A model generated the notes under the pieces. The model saw nothing but the letters and a program-made list of their open reading frames with translations, searched no databases and had not been told where the DNA came from. Both the position numbers and the translations under genes were made by a program. From positions 434,001 to 498,000 of the forward strand of contig NZ_JACHZR010000004.1 in NCBI RefSeq assembly GCF_014193695.1: DNA of 64,000 bases, given 5' to 3'. This stretch comes from Rhizobium sp. BK316 (GTDB lineage Bacteria > Pseudomonadota > Alphaproteobacteria > Rhizobiales > Rhizobiaceae). Positions 42,464 to 49,670 of the stretch are shown here, piece after piece (the stretch's first letter is position 1; each line of letters begins with the position of its first letter).

Positions 42464-43348
42464 ATGCCGATGTCCACAAGTCATTGCACCATAATCACTG
42501 CAATTGCGGCCTTTTTCCTGTCCGCAGCGGTCGGGACCGCCGCAGCCGATGCCCTGCCGCCTTACAAGGACGACCTGTTTTCGAAGCAGATCGTGCTTCA
42601 GACAGGCGATGACGGCGCGTTCGAGGTGATCGAATACGACGAGATGCGCGACATCAACGGGCGCGACCAGATACCGGAAAAGCGTGTGCAGCAGAAATAT
42701 GTCTCGCTTGGCGTGAAGAAGCTGCAGGCGGATGAAACGCTGTCGCTCGACGGTATCAGGCTGGATGTCACCAGGGTGGGACCGGCACAGAATCCCGCCT
42801 TCGCGGTTATCTTCATCCACGGCCGCGATGGTGACCGGCGGCTCGGCGCCAACGACTATACGTTCGGCGGCAACTTCAACCGGCTGAAGAACCTCGCTGC
42901 CGGCAATGGCGGCGTCTATTATTCTCCGACAGTGCGGACGTTCGACGCCAATGGCGTGACGGCGATCGCTGGCCTGATCCGCTATGCGAGCGCACAGTCT
43001 CCCGGCCGACCAATCATCCTGAGCTGCGCCTCTATGGGCAGCCAGATCTGCTGGGGGATCGCGCGCGATGCCGAAAGTGTCAAACGGCTGAAGGGAATGC
43101 TGATCATGAGCGGCGTCTCGGACCCGGATTTTGCAAAGAGCCCTTTCTACAAGGCGAAGCTGCCGCTCTGGTTTGCCCATGGCAGCCGCGATCCCGTCTA
43201 TGCTGCAGCCGACCAGCAAGCGCTGTTCGAAAAGCTCGACAAGGCAAAATACCCGACGCATTTCACATTGTTTGAGAGCGGCAATCACGGCACGCCGATC
43301 CGCATGATCGACTGGCGCAGGGTGCTGAACTGGATACTGGCGTCCTGA
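42464..43348 (+). CDS. Exported alpha/beta hydrolase
   Basis: The roughly 294-residue protein has a leader (ITAIAAFFLSAAVGTAAADA). The hydrolase core carries FAVIFIHGRDGDRRLGAN, the nucleophile region ILSCASMGSQICWG (a Cys precedes Ala in place of G-x-S-x-G), FAHGSRDPVYAAADQ (Asp) and FESGNHGTPIRM (His). The start is uncertain: ATG 42464 or 42470 puts the signal peptide near the N-terminus, while ATG 42428 is also in frame. It diverges from parE. Confidence 0.78.
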   Translation: MPMSTSHCTIITAIAAFFLSAAVGTAAADALPPYKDDLFSKQIVLQTGDDGAFEVIEYDEMRDINGRDQIPEKRVQQKYVSLGVKKLQADETLSLDGIRLDVTRVGPAQNPAFAVIFIHGRDGDRRLGANDYTFGGNFNRLKNLAAGNGGVYYSPTVRTFDANGVTAIAGLIRYASAQSPGRPIILSCASMGSQICWGIARDAESVKRLKGMLIMSGVSDPDFAKSPFYKAKLPLWFAHGSRDPVYAAADQQALFEKLDKAKYPTHFTLFESGNHGTPIRMIDWRRVLNWILAS

Positions 43349-43464
43349 AAAGGCGGATTTCACCCCACGTAAGACCGATATTGCCCCAACGTCACCTGGA
43401 GCGCTTTCCTTTGCTGCCGGCTTTTGCTAAGGCCGCCGAATAGGCGGATTTTGGGAGGAGCAAC

Positions 43465-44235
43465 ATGACACCTGACGTACGCCCGCTCGTGGCGGGGAAC
43501 TGGAAGATGAACGGCACGCGTGCCTCATTGGACCAGATCAAGGCGATTGCTCAAGGCGTCAGTACTCCCTTGTCGGAGAAAGTCGAAGCCCTGATTTGCC
43601 CGCCGGCAACGCTGCTCTACGTGGCGACGGCGCTCGCCACCGACAGCCCGCTTGCGATCGGCGCACAGGATTGCCACCAGACGCAGAGCGGCGCCCATAC
43701 CGGCGATGTATCTGCGGAAATGATTGCCGATTGCTACGGCACCTATGTGATCGTCGGCCATTCGGAACGACGCATCAACCATGCCGAAACCGATCATCTG
43801 GTGCGCGCCAAGGCCCAGGCTGCCTATCAGGCCGATATCATCGCGATCATTTGTGTCGGAGAAACCGCCGATGAGCGCGACGCCTACCAGACGCTCGATA
43901 TCCTCAAGCGCCAGCTTTCGGGATCGCTGCCGGACGAGGCGACGGCCGAAAATACCGTTATCGCCTATGAGCCGGTCTGGGCGATCGGTACCGGGCTGAC
44001 GCCGACCGCACAGGATGTGGAAATCGTCCATGCCTTCATCCGCGACGAACTTGTCTTGCGGTTCGGCAAAGAGGGCAGGGGCATGCGCATCCTCTATGGC
44101 GGTTCGGTCAAGCCCTCGAATGCCAGCGAGCTGCTCGCCGTCGACAATGTGGACGGCGCGCTGATCGGCGGTGCGAGCTTGAAAGCCACTGACTTCCTCG
44201 CCATCTACGGCGCATATGAAACGCTGCTTGCCTGA
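43465..44235 (+). CDS. tpiA: Triosephosphate isomerase
   Basis: It interconverts dihydroxyacetone phosphate and glyceraldehyde 3-phosphate. The 256-residue protein has VAGNWKMNGTRASL (Lys), VIVGHSERRINHAETD (His), VIAYEPVWAIGTGLTPTA (Glu, flexible loop) and RILYGGSVKPSNASELLA (phosphate grip). TGGGAGGAGC precedes ATG 43465. It is followed by secG and pyrG, a common alphaproteobacterial order. Confidence 0.97.
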   Translation: MTPDVRPLVAGNWKMNGTRASLDQIKAIAQGVSTPLSEKVEALICPPATLLYVATALATDSPLAIGAQDCHQTQSGAHTGDVSAEMIADCYGTYVIVGHSERRINHAETDHLVRAKAQAAYQADIIAIICVGETADERDAYQTLDILKRQLSGSLPDEATAENTVIAYEPVWAIGTGLTPTAQDVEIVHAFIRDELVLRFGKEGRGMRILYGGSVKPSNASELLAVDNVDGALIGGASLKATDFLAIYGAYETLLA

Positions 44236-44343
44236 GGCGATTGCATATTCCTGGCCGAAGGGCTTGGAATAGCAGATGACCTCATGTAAAGAGCCGCCAG
44301 ATTTTTACTTTATGTCCGTCCTCAGACGGGCAGGACTGGACCC

Positions 44344-44886
44344 ATGCAGACAGTATTGATTGTCATCCATCTCATGATCGTGCTCGCGCTCGTCGGCGTC
44401 GTGCTCATCCAGCGCTCCGAAGGCGGCGGCCTCGGCATCGGCGGCGGATCGGGCTTCATGTCGGCCCGCGGTACGGCCAATGCGCTGACGCGCACGACGG
44501 CGATCCTGGCGACGCTGTTTTTCCTGACCTCGCTCGGCCTCGGAATCCTGACCCGTTACGAAGGCCGACCGACCGACATTCTCAACCGTATTCCGGCAAC
44601 GAGCGGCCAGGGCAACGGCATTCTCGATTCGCTCGGCGGCAATGCCCCGGCTCCGGCTCAACCTGCCGACAACAGCGGCATTCCGAACAGCGGCGCTGCC
44701 GCTCCGGCACCGGCTGCCCCGGCAATGCCGGCTCCTGCAGCGCAAGCACCCGCAAATCCGGCTCCGGCTGCAAGCGCCCCTGCGGCGACCGCTCCGGCAG
44801 CTCCGACGACAACGGCTCCGGCCCAGCCTGAGGCTCCGGCCGCTACCGCGCCGGCACAGCCTTCCGGCGTCCCCACGGGACAATAA
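44344..44886 (+). CDS. secG: Protein translocase subunit SecG with Ala/Pro-rich tail
   Basis: The N-terminal 75 residues form SecG: VLIVIHLMIVLALVGVVLIQ, RSEGGGLGIGGGSGFMSARG, ALTRTTAILATLFFLTSLGL. It is an auxiliary part of the SecYEG channel. About 100 further residues are nearly all Ala, Pro, Thr and Gln (PAPAAPAMPAPAAQAPANPA), a low-complexity cytoplasmic or periplasmic tail beyond the usual SecG. A terminator follows it. Confidence 0.93.
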   Translation: MQTVLIVIHLMIVLALVGVVLIQRSEGGGLGIGGGSGFMSARGTANALTRTTAILATLFFLTSLGLGILTRYEGRPTDILNRIPATSGQGNGILDSLGGNAPAPAQPADNSGIPNSGAAAPAPAAPAMPAPAAQAPANPAPAASAPAATAPAAPTTTAPAQPEAPAATAPAQPSGVPTGQ

Positions 44887-44907
44887 GCCGGTCCTGAAAA
44901 TAAACCG

Positions 44908-44940
44908 CCGGCAGGCCCTCGGGTCTGCCGGTTTTCTTTT
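44908..44940 (+). terminator. Intrinsic terminator after secG
   Basis: CCGGCAG and CTGCCGG stem with a GC-rich loop, followed by TTTTCTTTT. It separates secG from pyrG. Confidence 0.8.
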
Positions 44941-45029
44941 GTTCAGATTCCTGCGCCACGCACCAAAAGTTCCGGAAAAGAATTTTTGGGCTGGTGGAAT
45001 CGTTTTTGAAAAGGTATCCGGTGACTCCC

Positions 45030-46658
45030 ATGGCGCGATACGTATTCATCACTGGCGGCGTGGTTTCTTCCCTCGGAAAAGGAATTGCGGCCGCGGCTCT
45101 CGGAGCGTTGCTGCAGGCCCGTGGTTATCGGGTGCGGCTTCGCAAACTCGACCCCTATCTGAACGTGGATCCGGGCACTATGAGCCCGACCCAGCACGGC
45201 GAAGTCTTCGTCACTGACGACGGCGCGGAAACCGACCTCGATCTCGGCCACTATGAACGTTTCACGGGACGTTCGGCGACCAAGACCGACAACATCACCA
45301 CTGGCCGCATCTACAAGAACATCATCGACAAGGAACGCCGCGGCGACTATCTCGGCGCGACCGTTCAGGTCATTCCCCACGTCACCAACGAGATCAAGGA
45401 TTTCGTCGTCGAGGGCAATGACGACTACGATTTCGTCATCTGCGAAATCGGCGGCACGGTCGGCGATATCGAGGCGATGCCCTTCATGGAAGCGATCCGC
45501 CAGCTCGGCAATGATCTGCCGCGCGGCACCGCTGTTTACGTCCACCTGACGCTGATGCCGTACATTCCTGCAGCGGGCGAACTGAAGACCAAACCGACGC
45601 AGCATTCGGTCAAGGAACTGCAGGCGCTCGGCATCCATCCCGACATCCTTCTGGTGCGCGCCGACCGGGAAATCCCGGAAGCCGAACGCCGCAAGCTGTC
45701 GCTGTTCTGCAACGTGCGTCCGTCCGCCGTCATCCAGGCGCTCGACGTTGCCAATATCTACGACGTGCCGATGGCCTATCACAAGGAAGGCCTCGACGAC
45801 GAAGTGCTCGCCGCCTTCGGCATCGAGCCGGCTCCGAAGCCGCGTCTCGACCAGTGGGAAGAGGTCTGCAACCGTATCCGCACGCCGGAAGGCGAGGTCA
45901 CGATTGCGATCGTCGGCAAGTATACCGGTCTCAAGGATGCCTATAAGTCGCTGATCGAAGCGCTGCATCACGGAGGGATCGCCAACCGCGTCAAGGTCAA
46001 GCTCGAGTGGATCGAGTCCGAAGTCTTCGAAAAGGAAGATCCAGCTCCGTATCTGGAGAAGGTCCACGGTATTCTGGTACCGGGCGGCTTCGGCGAGCGT
46101 GGTTCGGAAGGCAAGATCCATGCGGCACGTTTTGCCCGCGAGCGCAAGGTGCCTTATTTCGGCATCTGCTTCGGCATGCAGATGGCCGTTATCGAAGCTG
46201 CCCGCAATCTCGCCGATGTTCCAAACGCCTCATCGACCGAATTCGGCCCGACGCCGGAGCCGGTCGTCGGCCTGATGACCGAATGGGTGAAGGGCAACGA
46301 GTTGCAGAAGCGCACGGCCGCCGGCGATCTCGGCGGCACGATGCGTCTCGGCGCCTACAAGGCAGCGCTGAAGAAGGGTACGAAGATTTCGGATATCTAC
46401 GGCTCGACCGACATTTCCGAGCGTCATCGCCACCGCTACGAAGTCAATATCGACTACAAGGATCGGCTGGAGAATTGCGGCCTGGTCTTCTCGGGCATGT
46501 CGCCGGACGGCGTGTTGCCGGAGACGATCGAATACCCTGATCATCCTTGGTTCATCGGCGTTCAGTACCACCCGGAACTGAAGTCCCGCCCGCTTGACCC
46601 GCATCCGCTTTTTGCAAGCTTCATCGAAGCGGCAACCGAGCAGAGCCGATTGGTCTAA
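45030..46658 (+). CDS. pyrG: CTP synthase
   Basis: It aminates UTP to CTP with glutamine. The 542-residue protein has the synthetase start RYVFITGGVVSSLGKGIAAA, IGGTVGDIEAMPFMEAIRQL, KTKPTQHSVKELQALGI and a C-terminal glutaminase domain with GILVPGGFGERGSEGKI, PYFGICFGMQMAVIEAARN (Cys nucleophile) and YHPELKSRPLDPHPLF (His, Glu). ATG 45030 is the family start; an upstream in-frame start at 44994 is not supported. Confidence 0.97.
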   Translation: MARYVFITGGVVSSLGKGIAAAALGALLQARGYRVRLRKLDPYLNVDPGTMSPTQHGEVFVTDDGAETDLDLGHYERFTGRSATKTDNITTGRIYKNIIDKERRGDYLGATVQVIPHVTNEIKDFVVEGNDDYDFVICEIGGTVGDIEAMPFMEAIRQLGNDLPRGTAVYVHLTLMPYIPAAGELKTKPTQHSVKELQALGIHPDILLVRADREIPEAERRKLSLFCNVRPSAVIQALDVANIYDVPMAYHKEGLDDEVLAAFGIEPAPKPRLDQWEEVCNRIRTPEGEVTIAIVGKYTGLKDAYKSLIEALHHGGIANRVKVKLEWIESEVFEKEDPAPYLEKVHGILVPGGFGERGSEGKIHAARFARERKVPYFGICFGMQMAVIEAARNLADVPNASSTEFGPTPEPVVGLMTEWVKGNELQKRTAAGDLGGTMRLGAYKAALKKGTKISDIYGSTDISERHRHRYEVNIDYKDRLENCGLVFSGMSPDGVLPETIEYPDHPWFIGVQYHPELKSRPLDPHPLFASFIEAATEQSRLV

Positions 46659-46664
46659 AACTCC

Positions 46665-46697
46665 GCCGCTCCCTCCAAGACGAGGGAGCGGCTTTTT
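46665..46697 (+). terminator. Intrinsic terminator after pyrG
   Basis: GCCGCTCCCT and AGGGAGCGGC form a 10-bp perfect stem with an 8-base loop followed by TTTTTC. It lies between the convergent pyrG and citrate synthase-like genes. Confidence 0.88.
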
Positions 46698-46704
46698 CTT
46701 GATG

Positions 46705-47793
46705 TCACGCCGCTTCCGGCAGAGGTCCGACATAGACCGAGCGCGGGCGGATGAGACGGCCTTCCAGCGCCTGTTCGCGAGCATGGGCGATCCAGCCGAC
46801 GGTGCGGCCGATGGCGAAGACGCCAGTGAAGGCTTCGCGGGGGAAGCCGAGGCTTTCCAAAAGCAGCGCGGTATAGAATTCCACATTCACATCCAGCGAC
46901 CGGCCCGGCTTGCGTTCCCTAAGGATCGCGAGGGCTGCCTGTTCCACTGCTTCAGCAAGCGCAATTCTGCTGTTATTGACCTGGCCGCTGGCAACGAGCG
47001 GCTTCAACGCATTTTTCAGGGCATCGGCACGCGGATCGCGCACCCGGTAGACACGGTGGCCAAAGCCCATCAGCCGCTCACCGCGATCGAGTGCGGAGCG
47101 AAGCCAAGGGCCGGCACTGGCCTCGTTTCCGATCCCATCGAGCATATCGAGCACCGGTCCGGGCGCGCCGCCATGCAGTGGTCCCTTCAGCGCGCTGATC
47201 GCCGCCAGCACCGAGGAGGTAAGGCCCGCGCGGGTTGAGGCGATGACACGCGACGCGAAAGTCGAGGCGTTCAAGCCATGATCCGAGATCGTCACGAGAT
47301 AGGTGTCGAGGGCTGCGGTTTTCTCGGCGCTCGGCACCGTGCCCGAGAGCATGCGCAGGGTATCGGCTGATTGCGATAGACCCGCATCGGGCTTTACCGG
47401 CTTTTCGCCTCGCTGCAGACTCAGAACCGCCGGTAGGAAGACGGCGGGTGCGGCAAGCAGACGAAGTGCGGTATCTATATCCTCGCCATCAGGTAGGCGG
47501 GCAACAAGAGCACGCATAGCATCGACCGGTGGCAGCGCCAGTAGGCGAGTATCGACAGTTTCGACTTCGGCGAAAACTTTCGTTCGCGCCTGGCCGAGCC
47601 GGCGGCGCAATTCGCTCGCGTCGAGGTGCGGCTCGATCAGGCCGTCCAGCAGCAGGGCGGCCACATCCTCATAGGTGCTGCTTCCTGCCAGATGATCCAG
47701 CGATACGCCGCGGATGATCAGCCGGCCGGCTTCGCCGTCGACATCCGAGAGCTGGGTTTCAGCAGCGATGACATTTTCCAAACCATCTTTCAT
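46705..47793 (-). CDS. Citrate synthase-family protein, catalytic Asp replaced by Glu
   Basis: The 362-residue protein has the citrate synthase fold: GRLIIRGVSLDHLAGSSTYE, SDHGLNASTFASRVIAST (His172), LKGPLHGGAPGPVLDMLDGI (His207), GFGHRVYRVRDPRADALK (His246) and VNVEFYTALLLESLGFPREA, where citrate synthases usually read NVDFYS. Position 305 is therefore Glu in place of the catalytic Asp. It may make citrate or methylcitrate, or act on another acyl-CoA. AAAGGAG precedes ATG 47793. It is divergent from the HTH-citrate synthase gene; the housekeeping gltA is not in this window. Confidence 0.83.
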   Translation of the reverse strand: MKDGLENVIAAETQLSDVDGEAGRLIIRGVSLDHLAGSSTYEDVAALLLDGLIEPHLDASELRRRLGQARTKVFAEVETVDTRLLALPPVDAMRALVARLPDGEDIDTALRLLAAPAVFLPAVLSLQRGEKPVKPDAGLSQSADTLRMLSGTVPSAEKTAALDTYLVTISDHGLNASTFASRVIASTRAGLTSSVLAAISALKGPLHGGAPGPVLDMLDGIGNEASAGPWLRSALDRGERLMGFGHRVYRVRDPRADALKNALKPLVASGQVNNSRIALAEAVEQAALAILRERKPGRSLDVNVEFYTALLLESLGFPREAFTGVFAIGRTVGWIAHAREQALEGRLIRPRSVYVGPLPEAA

Positions 47794-47836
47794 AGGTCTT
47801 TCTCCTTTACCGGATGAAAGATCGGATCTACTTTAG

Positions 47837-47866
47837 TTGACGTCAATCTTGATGCAATTGATCAAT
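47837..47866. promoter_or_regulatory. Two perfect palindromes between divergent citrate synthase-family genes
   Basis: TTGACGTCAA (47837-47846) and ATTGATCAAT (47857-47866) are each fully self-complementary, with centres exactly 20 bases apart, in the 84-base region between starts 47793 and 47878. They fit a dimeric regulator's operators; the HTH-citrate synthase is a candidate. Confidence 0.55.
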
Positions 47867-47877
47867 GTGAGGCTGAC

Positions 47878-49017
47878 ATGAGCTGGCTGACAGCGGAGGA
47901 AGCGCTAGCCGAACTCGGCACCAAGCCGCAGACGCTTTATGCCAATGTCAGCCGTGGGCGGATCCGCGCCAAGGCCGACCCCACCGATCCACGCCGCAGC
48001 CTCTATCAGGAAAGCGATGTCAAGCGGCTTGCCGAGCGCCACGCCGGCAGGCGCAAGAGCGAGACGGTCGCCGCCGAAGCGATCCGCTGGGGCGATCCGG
48101 TACTGACATCGTCAATCTCGACCATCGCCGCAGGACGATTGCTCTATCGGGGGCAGGATGCGGCGGAGCTTTCAGCCCATGCGACGTTGGAGGAGGCGGC
48201 GCTGCTACTGTGGAATGCGGAGAGTTTCGCTTGCGTACCGGCCTCTGCCTCCGGGCCGGCATCGCCTTCCATTCAAGCCGCGCTGCTGGCGCTGGCGGGG
48301 CGGGTGAGCGCCGATCTACCGTCTCTCGGACGTGCACGCCCGGCCTTGCAGATGGAAGCATGCAGCGTGCTTTCAACCGTCGCCGATGCGCTAACGCCGG
48401 GATCGGCGGATCATCCCCTGCATCGCCGTCTCGCCGCATGCTGGCGCAGGCCGGAAGCTGCCGATTGCCTGCGGCGGGCGCTTGTCATGCTTGCCGATCA
48501 CGAGCTCAACGCCTCCACCTTCGCCGTCCGCGTCACGGTTTCGACGGGGGCAGCACTTTCTGCCGCCGTGCTCTCGGGCCTGGCGACTCTGACCGGGCCG
48601 CTGCATGGTTCGGCGTGGCGAAGCGTCGATGCTCTTGCCGAGGCCGCATCCACCGCCGGCGCGGAGCAGGCGATCCGCCGGCTTCTGCTGCGGGGCAGCA
48701 TGCCGACGGCGTTCGGGCATCAGCTTTACCCCGACGGCGATATACGGGCGAGCGTGCTGCTCTCCTCTTTCGACGTGCCGCCGGTCTTTCGCGATGTGCA
48801 GCGGGCCGGCGAAGAGATGGTGGGCGAGAAGGTCAATGTCGATTTCGCGCTTGCCGCCATGACGGCAGCCTTCGATCTGCCGCAGGAGGCACCGATCATC
48901 ATATTCGCGCTGGCTCGGACGGCGGGGTGGCTGGCGCATGCAATGGAGCAGATCGAAAGCGGCCATCTGATCCGCCCGCGTGCCCGCTATGTAGGGCCTT
49001 CGCCGGGCGAACGCTGA
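47878..49017 (+). CDS. Citrate synthase-family protein fused to N-terminal helix-turn-helix
   Basis: The 379-residue protein has an N-terminal domain of about 60 residues (LTAEEALAELGTKPQTLYAN, then VSRGRIRAKADPTD and YQESDVKRLAERHAGR) that resembles a MerR/excisionase-type winged helix. A citrate synthase fold follows: LADHELNASTFAVRVTVS (His208), LTGPLHGSAWRSVD (His243), TAFGHQLYPDGDIRA (His281) and VNVDFALAAMTAAF (Asp322). The catalytic residues are present, but the Arg after His281 is Gln. It may be a metabolite-sensing transcription factor and/or an enzyme. GAGG precedes ATG 47878. Its neighbour is a divergent paralogue. Confidence 0.82.
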   Translation: MSWLTAEEALAELGTKPQTLYANVSRGRIRAKADPTDPRRSLYQESDVKRLAERHAGRRKSETVAAEAIRWGDPVLTSSISTIAAGRLLYRGQDAAELSAHATLEEAALLLWNAESFACVPASASGPASPSIQAALLALAGRVSADLPSLGRARPALQMEACSVLSTVADALTPGSADHPLHRRLAACWRRPEAADCLRRALVMLADHELNASTFAVRVTVSTGAALSAAVLSGLATLTGPLHGSAWRSVDALAEAASTAGAEQAIRRLLLRGSMPTAFGHQLYPDGDIRASVLLSSFDVPPVFRDVQRAGEEMVGEKVNVDFALAAMTAAFDLPQEAPIIIFALARTAGWLAHAMEQIESGHLIRPRARYVGPSPGER

Positions 49018-49134
49018 GTGTTTCCGAATGGCTTGCGCAGGTTCACGTTTTTGCATAGGGAAACCGACGAATTCAGCTAGTATGGGCGGACCCGCGCAAT
49101 CGAAGACGCGCCGGCGGCTCACGAGGGGCGGATC

Positions 49135-49662
49135 ATGAAAGCCATGTCAGCAATCTCCCGCAGCCTGTTTTCCGCTATGCTGATCATCGGCCTCCTGCCT
49201 GATGGTGCAGCTTATGCCCAGTCTGCCGGCTGCGCGATTTCGCGTGCGGCAAACGGCAACCAGATTTTCCGTTGTCCGGGCGGCGTCAACATCACCACCG
49301 AACGTGGAGCATCCTTCAGACTTACCGACCGCAATCGCGACGGCAGCCCGGATTCGCTGTCGCTGCGCAGCAAGGCCGCCCTTGTCGACGTGGACAGCAG
49401 CCAGCACCGCGGCGGTTTCCAGGTCGTGACGCCACAGGCGATCGCGGCCGTCCGCGGTACGCAATGGGCCGTCGATGTCAAAGGCGGCACGACCTCCGTG
49501 CTGGTCACACGCGGCCGCGTCGGTGTGCGCCGTCCAGCCGGGCCGGCGGTCACACTTGGACCGGGCGAGGGTGTGGATGTCACGCGCGGAACCGCTGCGC
49601 TCACCGTTCGCACGTGGCCGGCGCCGCGCGTCGCTGCCCTTCTTTCACGCCTCGGTCAATAA
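49135..49662 (+). CDS. FecR-domain exported protein
   Basis: The 175-residue protein has a signal peptide (AMLIIGLLPDGAAYAQSAG) and a FecR domain: GGFQVVTPQAIAAVRGTQWA, VDVKGGTTSVLVTRGRVGVR and VTLGPGEGVDVTRGTAALTV. It lacks the membrane anchor and sigma-factor contacts of classic FecR. It ends 8 bases before a CHASE2 cyclase gene, a pairing seen in many proteobacteria; the exported FecR domain may present a ligand to CHASE2. Confidence 0.84.
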   Translation: MKAMSAISRSLFSAMLIIGLLPDGAAYAQSAGCAISRAANGNQIFRCPGGVNITTERGASFRLTDRNRDGSPDSLSLRSKAALVDVDSSQHRGGFQVVTPQAIAAVRGTQWAVDVKGGTTSVLVTRGRVGVRRPAGPAVTLGPGEGVDVTRGTAALTVRTWPAPRVAALLSRLGQ

Positions 49663-49670
49663 GTCGTCTC

